This document shows, piece after piece, positions 26,642 to 34,645 of a DNA stretch of 56,080 bases; position 1 is the stretch's first letter; each line of letters opens with the position of its first letter. A program made the position numbers and the translations under genes. The notes under the pieces are model-generated. The model searched no databases and was not told where the DNA came from. It was given only the letters and a program-made list of their open reading frames with translations. Source of the stretch: Hymenobacter roseosalivarius DSM 11622 (GTDB lineage Bacteria > Bacteroidota > Bacteroidia > Cytophagales > Hymenobacteraceae); assembly GCF_900176135.1 (NCBI RefSeq), contig NZ_FWWW01000074.1:1-56080 (forward strand). The letters run 5' to 3'.

Positions 26642-27346
26642 ATGAAAACCTCTCGTTCGTACTTCGCCTTTATCCTAGCCCTGTTGCTGCTAGGCAGTAA
26701 TTTCGCTCAAGCACAAACCACGACTACCAGGAAACCAATGAGCAGAACTGCTAAAGGCGGTTTGATCGGGGCTGGTGCTGGTGCCGTAGCTGGTGGCGTA
26801 CTGGGCCGCGTGCTTGGTGGCAAAAACAGCACCGCCGGTGGTGCTATTATCGGTGCGGCCGTAGGTGGTGCCGGTGGTGCCCTCATCGGCCGCCGCATGG
26901 ATAAGCAAGCTGCTGAGCTACAGCGCGAAATGGCTGGTGCCAAAGTAGAACGCGTAGGCGAAGGCATCAAAATCACCTTCGACTCGGGCATTCTATTCGC
27001 CAAGAACTCGTCTAACCTGACTTCTACTGCCCAAAGCAACATTGCTGAGCTGGCTGCTACGCTGAAAAAATACGGCGACACCAACGTGCTGATCGAAGGT
27101 CACACCGATACCAGCGGCAACGACGCCATCAACGATCCTTTGTCGCAGCGTCGGGCTCAGGCAGTGGCCAATTATGCCCAGAACCAGGGCGTAGAGGCTT
27201 CGCGCTTCCAGACCCAGGGGTACGGTTCGCGTCAGCCCATCGCCGACAACTCGACTGAGGCTGGCCGCACGGCTAACCGTCGGGTAGAGGTCGCCATCTA
27301 TGCCAACGAAAAGCTGAAGAAGGCTGCTGAGCGCGGCACCATCTAA
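26642..27346 (+). CDS. OmpA family protein with glycine zipper (third of three paralogues)
   Basis: A 234-aa exported protein with signal peptide MKTSRSYFAFILALLLLGS ending near AQAQ; unlike the first paralogue it lacks a lipobox Cys. The zipper (about residues 39-85: KGGLIGAGAGAVAGGVLG, GGAIIGAAVGGAGGALIG) and the OmpA domain (VERVGEGIKITFDSGILF, VLIEGHTDTSGND, ANRRVEVAIYANEK) follow closely the gene at 25132, so the two are tandem duplicates that differ in membrane anchoring. The zipper-to-OmpA junction RRMDKQA is shared. Probably a wall-binding envelope protein. Confidence 0.9.
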   Translation: MKTSRSYFAFILALLLLGSNFAQAQTTTTRKPMSRTAKGGLIGAGAGAVAGGVLGRVLGGKNSTAGGAIIGAAVGGAGGALIGRRMDKQAAELQREMAGAKVERVGEGIKITFDSGILFAKNSSNLTSTAQSNIAELAATLKKYGDTNVLIEGHTDTSGNDAINDPLSQRRAQAVANYAQNQGVEASRFQTQGYGSRQPIADNSTEAGRTANRRVEVAIYANEKLKKAAERGTI

Positions 27347-27366
27347 GCTTCGCTGTCAAAAGTTCT

Positions 27367-27404
27367 TAAAAAGCCCCCCGGAAATATTCCGGGGGGCTTT
27401 TTTA
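27367..27404. terminator. terminator of the third zipper gene
   Basis: TAAAAAGCCCCCCGGAA and TTCCGGGGGGCTTTTTTA pair over 17 bases with loop ATA. Confidence 0.93.
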
Positions 27405-27469
27405 TGCGTTTCTGAATCGTTGTTGACGTAAGGCGTAACCTGGGGTTCGCCCAGTCGGTACAACCGGCT

Positions 27470-28231
27470 ATGCCAACGACCTACGACTCGCCAGCCGCTG
27501 AGAAAACGCGGCAGAACCATGAGATTCTGCACGGATTTTATCCTCCGCTGACCCTGGAAACTCCGCGCCGCTCGCCCATGCGCGAGCTGATATCCACGCT
27601 GTTGTCGCATCGGACTACCCACCACGATGAGGAACTGGCCTACGATAGAATGCTGGAGGCCTACGGGGATTGGGAAGGCGTGATGGCCGCGCCAACCGCT
27701 GACTTGGCCCACGCCATTCGGACCACGCGCTGGCCCGATACCCAGGCTCCGCGCATTCAGGAGATACTGCGCCGTATAAAGGCCGAGCATGGCGAGATTA
27801 CACTAGACTTTTTGATGGACTGGTCCACTGAGAAGGGCCTGGCCTGGCTAATGGATATGCCCGGCATTGGCCTCAAAACCGCTTCGCTAGTGCTGCTTTT
27901 TAACTTTCATAAGCCCGTGCTGCCCGTTGATACGCACGTGCACCGCATCGCTCAGCGCGTAGGCATGATTCCGCCCAAAGCCTCGGCTGATAAGGCGCAC
28001 CAGTTGTTGTTGGCCCAGCTTCCGGCTGATGCGTTAGTGTTGCTCAATTTTCATAAACACAACTATTGGCATGGTCAGAAGATTTGTCTTTTCTCAAAGC
28101 CAGATTGTCCGAAATGCCCCCTGAAGGGCTTCTGCAACTATTATCGGGAGCACTACGGACCCGCCACCCACGAAGCGCTGGCCGCCACGCCAAAACGGTG
28201 GGAGGAAGACTGGGGAAAGCTGCCGCATTAG
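27470..28231 (+). CDS. nth: endonuclease III family DNA glycosylase
   Basis: A 253-aa HhH-GPD enzyme. The hairpin-helix DMPGIGLKTASLVL carries the catalytic Lys136 and VDTHVHR the catalytic Asp154; the C-terminal Fe-S cluster loop is complete with Cys206, Cys213, Cys216 and Cys222 (C-X6-C-X2-C-X5-C). It removes oxidised pyrimidines and cuts the abasic site in base-excision repair. The N-terminal 25 residues are longer than in E. coli Nth. The radical SAM gene follows 31 bases downstream in the same direction and may be co-transcribed. Symbol by family; the branch could also be an Nth-like adenine- or uracil-specific enzyme. Confidence 0.88.
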   Translation: MPTTYDSPAAEKTRQNHEILHGFYPPLTLETPRRSPMRELISTLLSHRTTHHDEELAYDRMLEAYGDWEGVMAAPTADLAHAIRTTRWPDTQAPRIQEILRRIKAEHGEITLDFLMDWSTEKGLAWLMDMPGIGLKTASLVLLFNFHKPVLPVDTHVHRIAQRVGMIPPKASADKAHQLLLAQLPADALVLLNFHKHNYWHGQKICLFSKPDCPKCPLKGFCNYYREHYGPATHEALAATPKRWEEDWGKLPH

Positions 28232-28262
28232 TCAGCGGCCATAATGGGCTACCTTTGCTGCT

Positions 28263-29246
28263 ATGCGCCTTGTTCGTCATCCGGTATTGTGTAATTATTA
28301 TGTCACCTACCGGTGTAATGCGCGTTGCTCCTTCTGCGACATCTGGGAAAAACCCTCGCCATACATCCAGCTCGAAGACGTAGCCCAAAACCTGCGCGAT
28401 TTGCAGCGCCTGGGGGTAAACGTGGTTGATTTTACCGGTGGCGAGCCGCTGCTGCACCGCCAGATTCATGAGTTTGTGGGCCTCGCTCACGACATGGGCT
28501 TTATCACTACGCTCACAACCAATTGCCTGCTCTATCCAAAATACGCCGAGCGGCTGCGGGCCAAGGTCGATATGCTGCACTTCTCCCTCGACTCGTCGGA
28601 GAAGGAGGTGCACGATAAAGGCCGCGGCGTGGCCTGCTTTGATTTTGTGCTGGAAAGCATTCGGGTAGCTAAAGAGCTGGGCGAACGGCCGGATATATTG
28701 TTCACCGTATTTCGCGAAAACCTGTCGCAGCTGGAGGCGGTGTACCGTGATATTACCCAGCCCAACGGCTTGGTCCTCATCATTAATCCGGCCTTCGAGT
28801 ACAACAGCGTAGCCACCGGCGAGCAACTGATCACGGCCGAGCTGGATTATTTGTCGGCTTTCGGGCTGCGTAAGGGCGTATATCTCAACGAAGCGTTTAT
28901 TCAGCTGCGCAAAGACGGCGGTAACCACGTAGCTAAGCCCGTGTGTCGGGCGGCCAGCACTACGCTGGTTATTTCGCCCAGCAATGAGCTGGTGCTGCCC
29001 TGCTACCATTTGGGAGAGAAGAAATTCCCTATTAATGGGCAGCTTTATGAGCTGCACCGCTCGGCGGAAGTGCAGCAGTTAGCCGCGCTGGAAGGCCGTC
29101 TGCCGGCTTGCGAGGGCTGTACTATTAACTGCTATATGCAGCCCAGCTTCGCGGTTGAGACCAGCAAATACTTCTGGCAAGCCTTGCCCAGCACCCTGCG
29201 CTACAACCTGGCGAAAGGCACCTGGAAGCGCATGCTGACCCGCTAA
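28263..29246 (+). CDS. radical SAM protein with extra C-terminal cysteines
   Basis: A 327-aa radical SAM enzyme. The 4Fe-4S site is CNARCSFC (Cys18, Cys22, Cys25; C-X3-C-X2-C), with the SAM-contacting VDFTGGEPLL downstream. Near the C-terminus a second cysteine group (KPVCRAAS, LPCYHLGE, CEGCTINC) suggests an auxiliary, SPASM-like cluster. Such enzymes modify peptides, tRNA or small molecules; no precursor peptide gene was seen nearby. It follows the endonuclease III gene with a 31-base gap. The substrate is unknown. Confidence 0.8.
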   Translation: MRLVRHPVLCNYYVTYRCNARCSFCDIWEKPSPYIQLEDVAQNLRDLQRLGVNVVDFTGGEPLLHRQIHEFVGLAHDMGFITTLTTNCLLYPKYAERLRAKVDMLHFSLDSSEKEVHDKGRGVACFDFVLESIRVAKELGERPDILFTVFRENLSQLEAVYRDITQPNGLVLIINPAFEYNSVATGEQLITAELDYLSAFGLRKGVYLNEAFIQLRKDGGNHVAKPVCRAASTTLVISPSNELVLPCYHLGEKKFPINGQLYELHRSAEVQQLAALEGRLPACEGCTINCYMQPSFAVETSKYFWQALPSTLRYNLAKGTWKRMLTR

Positions 29247-29255
29247 TATACTTGC

Positions 29256-29750
29256 TTAGATTGTCGGTAGCTGCTCAGGCCGTAGCTGCGCTATGACTTG
29301 GCGCAAAGCCTTGGGCTGTTGGGTGCCCAACAATACCCGGTTGCCATTGTGTAGCTCCAGCTGCAAGCCATAGGAGCCGGCCATGTTGTATGCACGGTTA
29401 GAAATAACCCCTTTGATGCCCCAACCACCGTACTCGCCCAGCGGATCGTACTCCCGTACGTAGGCGCGGCTAACCTCCGCCCAATCGATATGCTGCCATT
29501 GTAAGTGGATCGGGGTCATGCGGTAGTGAAGTCCGGTAGAGTCTAGGCGGGTATGGAGTCGTAAGGTGATGAGCAGGAAGGCAGCTAGTATGGCTAGGGC
29601 CACCCCAATCCAAGAAAACTCTTTTTGAGGCAGCTTTCCGCTGTATTGGAGCACAGCCACGCCTACCATCAGGCAAATTGGCAGCAATAACAACGCCCAC
29701 CAGTGTTTTATAAACGACTGCTGTTCGCTGAAGATTGGTAAAGAGACCAT
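29256..29750 (-). CDS. two-helix membrane protein with a PH-like cytoplasmic domain
   Basis: A 164-aa protein starting MVSLPIFSEQQ at 29750; this start is chosen because two membrane helices (about 16-35 and 45-62) follow at once. The C-terminal half is a short beta-rich domain (LDSTGLHYRMTP, LQWQHIDWAEVSRAYVR, YGLQLELHNGNRVLLGTQ) of the kind often called bacterial PH-like, YcxB or DUF-type. Function unknown. It is divergent from the gamma-carbonic anhydrase gene, with 58 bases between start codons, and converges on the radical SAM gene with only 9 bases between the two stop codons. Confidence 0.7.
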   Translation of the reverse strand: MVSLPIFSEQQSFIKHWWALLLLPICLMVGVAVLQYSGKLPQKEFSWIGVALAILAAFLLITLRLHTRLDSTGLHYRMTPIHLQWQHIDWAEVSRAYVREYDPLGEYGGWGIKGVISNRAYNMAGSYGLQLELHNGNRVLLGTQQPKALRQVIAQLRPEQLPTI

Positions 29751-29808
29751 GAGTAGAGCAGGTAAATGTACTTTCACGTATTGTTCCGTTAAAGATATAA
29801 TTTCTGCT

Positions 29809-30324
29809 ATGCCTGCCCTACTTCTGCCCGTCAACGGAATTGCCCCCCAGCTGGGCGCTGACTGCTTTGTGGCTGGTAATGCCACCATCGTGGGCGACGT
29901 GGTGCTGGGCAGTAACTGTACGGTGTGGTTCAATGCCGTGCTGCGGGGCGACGTGAACAGCATCCGCATTGGGGAGCAAACCAATATCCAGGATGGCGCC
30001 GTTATTCACTGCACCTACCAGAAGGCGGCTACCGACATCGGGGCGCGGGTGAGTATAGGGCACCGCGCTATCGTGCACGGCTGCACCGTGGAGGACGATG
30101 TGCTCATTGGCATGGGTGCCATCGTGATGGACCATGCGGTAGTGGGGGCGGGCTGCATAATAGCGGCGGGCGCGGTGGTACTGGAGAATACCCAATGCGA
30201 ACCGGGCTATCTGTACGCTGGGATTCCGGCTCGCAAAATCAAGCCTATAACCGAAGAGCAGCGCGCGATGATTGCCCGCACGGCTGATAACTATGTGCTG
30301 TACGCTAGTTGGTTTAAGCAATAG
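29809..30324 (+). CDS. gamma-carbonic anhydrase family protein
   Basis: A 171-aa left-handed beta-helix protein with hexapeptide repeats. The three zinc histidines are present: His67 (AVIHC), His85 (SIGHR) and His90 (AIVHG), and the pattern QDGAVIH is typical of the YrdA/Cam group. Start at 29809 (MPALLLPVNG) rather than the in-frame codon 60 bases upstream. It would hydrate CO2 or be a related metal-binding transferase; members are often called YrdA-like. The gene ends in a long palindromic terminator that also serves the convergent CNNM gene. Confidence 0.88.
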   Translation: MPALLLPVNGIAPQLGADCFVAGNATIVGDVVLGSNCTVWFNAVLRGDVNSIRIGEQTNIQDGAVIHCTYQKAATDIGARVSIGHRAIVHGCTVEDDVLIGMGAIVMDHAVVGAGCIIAAGAVVLENTQCEPGYLYAGIPARKIKPITEEQRAMIARTADNYVLYASWFKQ

Positions 30325-30351
30325 ATTTGCTGCCCGTACCAATAGCTGCCG

Positions 30352-30416
30352 GAGATTTCAGGCATAAAAAAGCCCCCAGTCCAGCACGGTGGGGGCTTTT
30401 TTATGCCTGAAATCTC
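30352..30416. terminator. bidirectional terminator with 26-bp perfect arms
   Basis: The arms 30352-30377 and 30391-30416 are perfect complements: GAGATTTCAGGC, an A-tract and GCCCCC on the left and the mirror image on the right, loop of 13 bases. It separates two convergent genes. Confidence 0.93.
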
Positions 30417-30440
30417 AGATGGTGAAGCGACGATACCTTC

Positions 30441-31775
30441 TTACAGATTCAGGGCTTCGCCGGCTTCGGCCTCCCGCTCGGCGGTGGTAATTACGCGCAA
30501 CTGCACCAGCTCAACGGCCCGGCGGGAGCGTTTGAGCACCCGGAATTCATAGTTGTCGACCACGGCCACGTCGTTTACTTCCGGGATGTTGCCATAAATC
30601 ATGTTCAGCAGGCCACCCACGGTTTCGTAGTCGTCGCCCTCGGGCAACGGGAAGGGCAGGTACTCGTTGGCGTCGGAGATGGCCGTGGAGGTGTTGACGC
30701 GGTATTCCGCCTCCGACACTTTCTCCACCACGGGCACTTCGTTATCGTACTCGTCCTGAATCTCGCCCACCAGCTCCTCAATAATATCCTCGATGGTAAC
30801 GATGCCCGATACGCCGCCAAACTCGTCGGAAACGATGGCGAAGTGCATGTGCTTGCGCTGAAACTGCCGCAGCAGCCGGTTGATCTTCTTGGTTTCGGGC
30901 ACGAAGTAAGCCGGACGCATGATTTTGATCAGCTCCACCGGCTCGTTGCGCCGAATCAGCTGGAGCAAGTCCTTCACGTAGAGAATGCCCACGATATTAT
31001 CGATGGAGCTTTCGTACACCGGAATGCGCGAATAACCCTCACTGTACACGGTTTCGAGTACTTGGTCCTGGGGAGCGTTTACGTCGATGGCAGCGATCTT
31101 GGTGCGGGGTACCATAATCTGCTTCACCATACGGTCGTTGAACTGAAAGACGTTTTCGATCAGCTCGTGCTCCGAGTCCTGAATTTCGCCGCTTTGCTTG
31201 CTCTGGTCAAGGAGTAGCCGCAGTTCTTCCGCGGAGTGCGCATCCGATCCGTGCGTGGCAGTACCGCCAAAGAGACCCGCTACCATATTGGAGAGCTTAT
31301 TCAGTACCCAGATAAGCGGAAACGTAACAATATAGAACACCCGCAGGGGCGCTGCTATAGCAAAACTAATCGTCTCAGGTTTCTGAATCGCCAGCACTTT
31401 GGGAGCCTGCTCACCAATAACGATGTGCAACGAGGTGATAATGATAAAGGACACCGCCACCACCGAGAAAGTGTGCACTGTTACTGTGCTTACGCCAATA
31501 TTAAACTTGTGCAATACGGCGAGCACAATTTCTGACACTACGCTTTCTCCGACCCAGCCAAGGGCCAGCGAGGCTAGTGTAATGCCAAGCTGGGTGGCGG
31601 AGAGGTAAGCGTCCAGATTCTGTAACATGCTAAGGGTCAGCTTAGCGAGGCGGTTGCCACTGTGGGCACGCAATTCTACTTGCGAGCTGCGAACCTTAAC
31701 TAACGCAAATTCTGCCGCCACAAAAAAACCATTCAGCAATACCAGCAGAACAGTGAGAAGAATATTTAAGATCAT
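30441..31775 (-). CDS. CNNM/CorC family transporter-associated protein (hemolysin C-like)
   Basis: A 444-aa protein in the usual layout: four membrane segments of a DUF21/CNNM domain (to about 190), a pair of CBS domains (about 205-335, e.g. RIPVYESSIDNIVGILYVKD and FAIVSDEFGGVSGIVTIED) and a C-terminal CorC/HlyC domain (YRVNTSTAISDANEYLPFPL, EVNDVAVVDNYEFRVL). These proteins are linked to magnesium or cobalt efflux; the older name hemolysin is misleading. It stands alone on the minus strand with a promoter box at 31822. Confidence 0.92.
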   Translation of the reverse strand: MILNILLTVLLVLLNGFFVAAEFALVKVRSSQVELRAHSGNRLAKLTLSMLQNLDAYLSATQLGITLASLALGWVGESVVSEIVLAVLHKFNIGVSTVTVHTFSVVAVSFIIITSLHIVIGEQAPKVLAIQKPETISFAIAAPLRVFYIVTFPLIWVLNKLSNMVAGLFGGTATHGSDAHSAEELRLLLDQSKQSGEIQDSEHELIENVFQFNDRMVKQIMVPRTKIAAIDVNAPQDQVLETVYSEGYSRIPVYESSIDNIVGILYVKDLLQLIRRNEPVELIKIMRPAYFVPETKKINRLLRQFQRKHMHFAIVSDEFGGVSGIVTIEDIIEELVGEIQDEYDNEVPVVEKVSEAEYRVNTSTAISDANEYLPFPLPEGDDYETVGGLLNMIYGNIPEVNDVAVVDNYEFRVLKRSRRAVELVQLRVITTAEREAEAGEALNL

Positions 31776-31821
31776 AGTGTCGGAAACTTCGGCTCACGCG
31801 GCCAAGTCTCCTTTGTAACTA

Positions 31822-31829
31822 CAAAAGTA
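31822..31829 (-). promoter_or_regulatory. -7 box for the CNNM/CorC gene
   Basis: Minus strand TACTTTTG, exact TAnnTTTG, 47 bases upstream of the start codon. No good -33 TTG at 19-21 bases. Confidence 0.5.
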
Positions 31830-31977
31830 CGAGATTCCGCCCAAGCGGTTCCGACTAAGGTCACATTGATCCATGGGGGGCAAATAGAGGCCGTGGAACT
31901 GGCTGCTGCAACCCCCATTCGCCAAAGTGTGACACTTCCTGCCGAACTTTGTTTGCCTTCGAACTGATTATCATCTT

Positions 31978-34191
31978 ATGCTGCCCTCCCGAATTCTGCT
32001 TTCCTTGTTCCTCCTCGTGCTCACTGGCGCGAGTTCGATGGCCCAGGTGCTCACGCCTACCAAGCTTTCTGCGGCCATCAGCCAGCCGACCGCGAAAGTA
32101 GGCGACGAAATAGAGCTGATCGTAAATGCCCGCATGAGCGACACCTGGCACCTTTACGCTACCGACTTTGACCCCGACCTCGGCCCGACGGTTTTCGCGT
32201 TTACCTTTCCCAAAAGCGCGGCTTACACGATAGTTGGCAAACCAAAGTCGGTTGGCGCTAAAAAGAAGTACGACGAGGTGTTTGGGGGCGACATTACCTA
32301 TTTTGAAAAAACTGGTCAGATCCGCCAGCGCATTAAAGTGCTCCAGCCTGGTCCGCTCACCATCAAGGCCGAGGTAGAATACCAGACCTGCACCGACGTA
32401 GACGGCCGCTGCATCCCCGGCGATGAAACCCTTTCGTTTGGCCCCATCAACGTGGCTGCTGCTCCGGCCGGTACCGGCGCCGTAGCTCCCCCGGCTCGGC
32501 TCCCATCGGCTACATCATCTGCCTCCGCTGCCCCGAACGGGGGGGGCAAAACAGCGGTGAGGCCAGCTCTCGCGTCCGCGGAAAATGTTGAGGTTGCCGC
32601 TGATCTGGCACCCACGCCGCCCGCCACGGCTGCTCAGGCGGCCGTCGTAGCACCAGCCGCTTCCGTGACCACGGCGACGGTAGGCTCTGCTTCGGCCGCG
32701 GCGGGTGCCTCGGGCACGGGTAGTCTGTGGGGATTTGGCGTTTTGGCCTTCTTCTCGGGGCTGGCCGCACTTATTACCCCCTGCGTATTCCCGATGGTGC
32801 CCATGACGGTCTCCTTCTTCACCGGTGGCACCGACAGCCGGGCGCGGGGCATCCTGAAAGCGTTGGTCTACGGCCTGTCCATTATTCTGATTTATACCAT
32901 TATCGGCGTTATTGTAGCGCGGCTGCTGGGCGAGGACGGCCCCAATTTCATGGCCACGCATTGGCTGCCCAACCTGCTGTTTTTCGCGGTGTTCGTGGTA
33001 TTCGGGCTCTCGTTTCTGGGCCTGTTCGAAATTACATTGCCCAACGCTTTAGTGAATAAAGCCGATGCCCAAGCCGATAAAGGTGGCTGGCTGGGCGTGT
33101 TCTTTATGGCTTTTACGTTGGTGCTGGTGTCGTTTTCCTGTACGGGCCCCATTGTAGCCACGGTACTTGGCTTGGCGGCTCGGGGTGAAACCATTATGCC
33201 GGTAGTCGGTATGTTTGGCTTCTCGCTGGCTTTTGCGCTGCCGTTTACGCTGTTTGCCGTTTTTCCTTCCTGGCTCAAAAGCCTGCCTCGCTCCGGCGGC
33301 TGGCTGAACACGGTGAAAGTTGTGTTAGGCTTTGTTGAGTTGATGCTGGCCCTCAAGTTTCTAAGCATGGCCGATTTAGCGTACCACTGGGACCTGCTCA
33401 ACCGCGACGTGTACCTGGTGCTCTGGATTGTGCTTTCGGCTTTGCTAGGGCTGTATTTGCTGGGCAAGTTCAAGCTCTCCCACGACAGCGAAATCACGCA
33501 CCTGAGCGTACCGCGCCTGCTGCTGGCTATCCTGGCATTCAGCTTTATGACTTATCTGGTGCCCGGCTTATTTGGGGCTCCGCTGCCATTGCTGGCTGGC
33601 TACCTGCCCCCCCAATCCACCCGCGACTTTACGCTGGCAGCGCCGGGGGGCAATTCTGCCGCTCCACCGGCTACCGCCGCCAACGAACTCTGTGAGACGC
33701 CTCGCTACGCCGATTTTCTGGAACTGCCCCACGGACTGTCTGGCTTCTTCGACCTGGAGCAGGCCAAGCGCTGCGCCATTGCCCAGCAGAAGCCTGTCTT
33801 CATTGATTTCACGGGTCACGCCTGCGTCAATTGCCGCAAGATGGAAGCCACCGTCTGGAGCGACCCGCAGGTGCTCAAGCGCCTCCGCGAAGACTACGTG
33901 ATAGTAGCCCTATACGTGGATGATAAAAAGGAACTGCCCCAAAATGAATGGTACACCTCCCGGCGCGACAATAAGAAGAAAAGCACGCTGGGTAAGCAAA
34001 ACGCCGACTTCCAAATAGTGGAGTACGGCGTAAACGCGCAGCCTTACTATGTGTTGCTCAACGCCGAGGCGGGCAATCAGCCCTTGGTGCCTCCTATCGC
34101 CTACGAGCCCGATGTAGCCGGGTTCCTGAAGTTTCTGGATGCTGGCCTGGCGCAATACCGGCGGCAAACGCAACCAATGGCCGCTCGCTAA
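31978..34191 (+). CDS. dsbD: DsbD-like thiol:disulfide interchange protein
   Basis: A 737-aa protein with a signal peptide (MLPSRILLSLFLLVLTGAS), a periplasmic DsbC/alpha-like domain (about 25-155), a low-complexity Ala/Pro linker (155-240), eight or so membrane helices carrying the two intramembrane cysteines (LITPCVFPMVP and VSFSCTGPIV), and a C-terminal thioredoxin domain with CVNC at 616-619. It moves electrons from cytoplasmic thioredoxin to periplasmic disulfide isomerases. The domain order is the classical three-domain DsbD. A terminator follows at 34212. The short linker contains several G/C runs of the window-wide word. Confidence 0.92.
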   Translation: MLPSRILLSLFLLVLTGASSMAQVLTPTKLSAAISQPTAKVGDEIELIVNARMSDTWHLYATDFDPDLGPTVFAFTFPKSAAYTIVGKPKSVGAKKKYDEVFGGDITYFEKTGQIRQRIKVLQPGPLTIKAEVEYQTCTDVDGRCIPGDETLSFGPINVAAAPAGTGAVAPPARLPSATSSASAAPNGGGKTAVRPALASAENVEVAADLAPTPPATAAQAAVVAPAASVTTATVGSASAAAGASGTGSLWGFGVLAFFSGLAALITPCVFPMVPMTVSFFTGGTDSRARGILKALVYGLSIILIYTIIGVIVARLLGEDGPNFMATHWLPNLLFFAVFVVFGLSFLGLFEITLPNALVNKADAQADKGGWLGVFFMAFTLVLVSFSCTGPIVATVLGLAARGETIMPVVGMFGFSLAFALPFTLFAVFPSWLKSLPRSGGWLNTVKVVLGFVELMLALKFLSMADLAYHWDLLNRDVYLVLWIVLSALLGLYLLGKFKLSHDSEITHLSVPRLLLAILAFSFMTYLVPGLFGAPLPLLAGYLPPQSTRDFTLAAPGGNSAAPPATAANELCETPRYADFLELPHGLSGFFDLEQAKRCAIAQQKPVFIDFTGHACVNCRKMEATVWSDPQVLKRLREDYVIVALYVDDKKELPQNEWYTSRRDNKKKSTLGKQNADFQIVEYGVNAQPYYVLLNAEAGNQPLVPPIAYEPDVAGFLKFLDAGLAQYRRQTQPMAAR

Positions 34192-34211
34192 GCGGTAAGT
34201 ATTTCACTAAC

Positions 34212-34244
34212 AAGCCCCCCATAGTTGCTTTGGGGGGCTTTTTT
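34212..34244. terminator. terminator of the dsbD gene
   Basis: CAAGCCCCCCA against TGGGGGGCTTTTTTG with loop TAGTTGCTT; short stem but a long U-run on the plus strand. Confidence 0.85.
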
Positions 34245-34281
34245 GATGTATGTAGAATTGAAAAAACGACCGGAGGAAAAT

Positions 34282-34311
34282 AAAAAAGGCTGCACCCACC
34301 CAGATGCAGCC
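34282..34311 (-). terminator. intrinsic terminator of the candidate ncRNA
   Basis: On the minus strand GGCTGCA-TCTGGGTGGG-TGCAGCC followed by TTTTTT. It is a clean hairpin and U-run, which supports transcription of the minus strand here. Confidence 0.8.
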
Positions 34312-34522
34312 TCTCAATTAAGAACGTACCCACCCAGATACGTCCCGGTACTTTCCTTCCCACTTTATTTCCCCAATCAGCTGTAGAAGGAGGGTTCGAA
34401 CCTCCACAGAGTAGTTAGCCGGCCGCCGGACCAGTTTTTCCCGAATCTCTACCCCCGAGAGAGGAGGGCATGTCTACCAGTTCCATCATCCTACAAGATG
34501 CTCAACCACCTTTCGTGTTTGA
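34282..34522 (-). ncRNA. candidate structured RNA: tRNA-like domain plus two twin-loop hairpins
   Basis: On the minus strand a promoter box (TACATTTG, 34536-34529) is followed by a predicted transcript of about 240 nt. Positions 34495-34381 fold as a tRNA-like cloverleaf: acceptor TGTAGGA/TTCTACA, class II type D-arm (ATG-GAACTGGTAGA-CAT), anticodon stem CCCTC/GGGGG with loop CTCTCTC, T-arm GGAGG-TTCGAAC-CCTCC. The variable region is about 46 nt, far longer than any standard tRNA, and the anticodon would read CTC, odd for a Leu/Ser-like body. Two hairpins follow: ACGTA-loop-TACGT (34343-34324) and GGCTGCA-loop-TGCAGCC (34311-34288), both with the identical 10-nt loop TCTGGGTGGG. The second ends in a U-run at 34287-34282, i.e. 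a terminator. Known function: none. Confidence 0.65.
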
Positions 34523-34528
34523 TTATGA

Positions 34529-34536
34529 CAAATGTA
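34529..34536 (-). promoter_or_regulatory. -7 box for the candidate ncRNA
   Basis: Minus strand TACATTTG, an exact TAnnTTTG, some 34 bases upstream of the tRNA-like 5' end (34495). The -33 region is only T-rich, so support is moderate. Confidence 0.55.
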
Positions 34537-34607
34537 GCAGAAGCATCTGAAAAGTAAAAATATGGTAAGCTTTATTGATAAAATTTACACTATTTTTAAT
34601 AAATGAG

Positions 34608-34615
34608 TACTTTTG
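34608..34615 (+). promoter_or_regulatory. -7 box for the AsnC/Lrp regulator gene
   Basis: TACTTTTG, exact TAnnTTTG, preceded by a very AT-rich stretch; 31 bases before the start at 34646. Confidence 0.6.
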
Positions 34616-34645
34616 TTGCAATCCAATAAATGAAAACCCGCAAAA

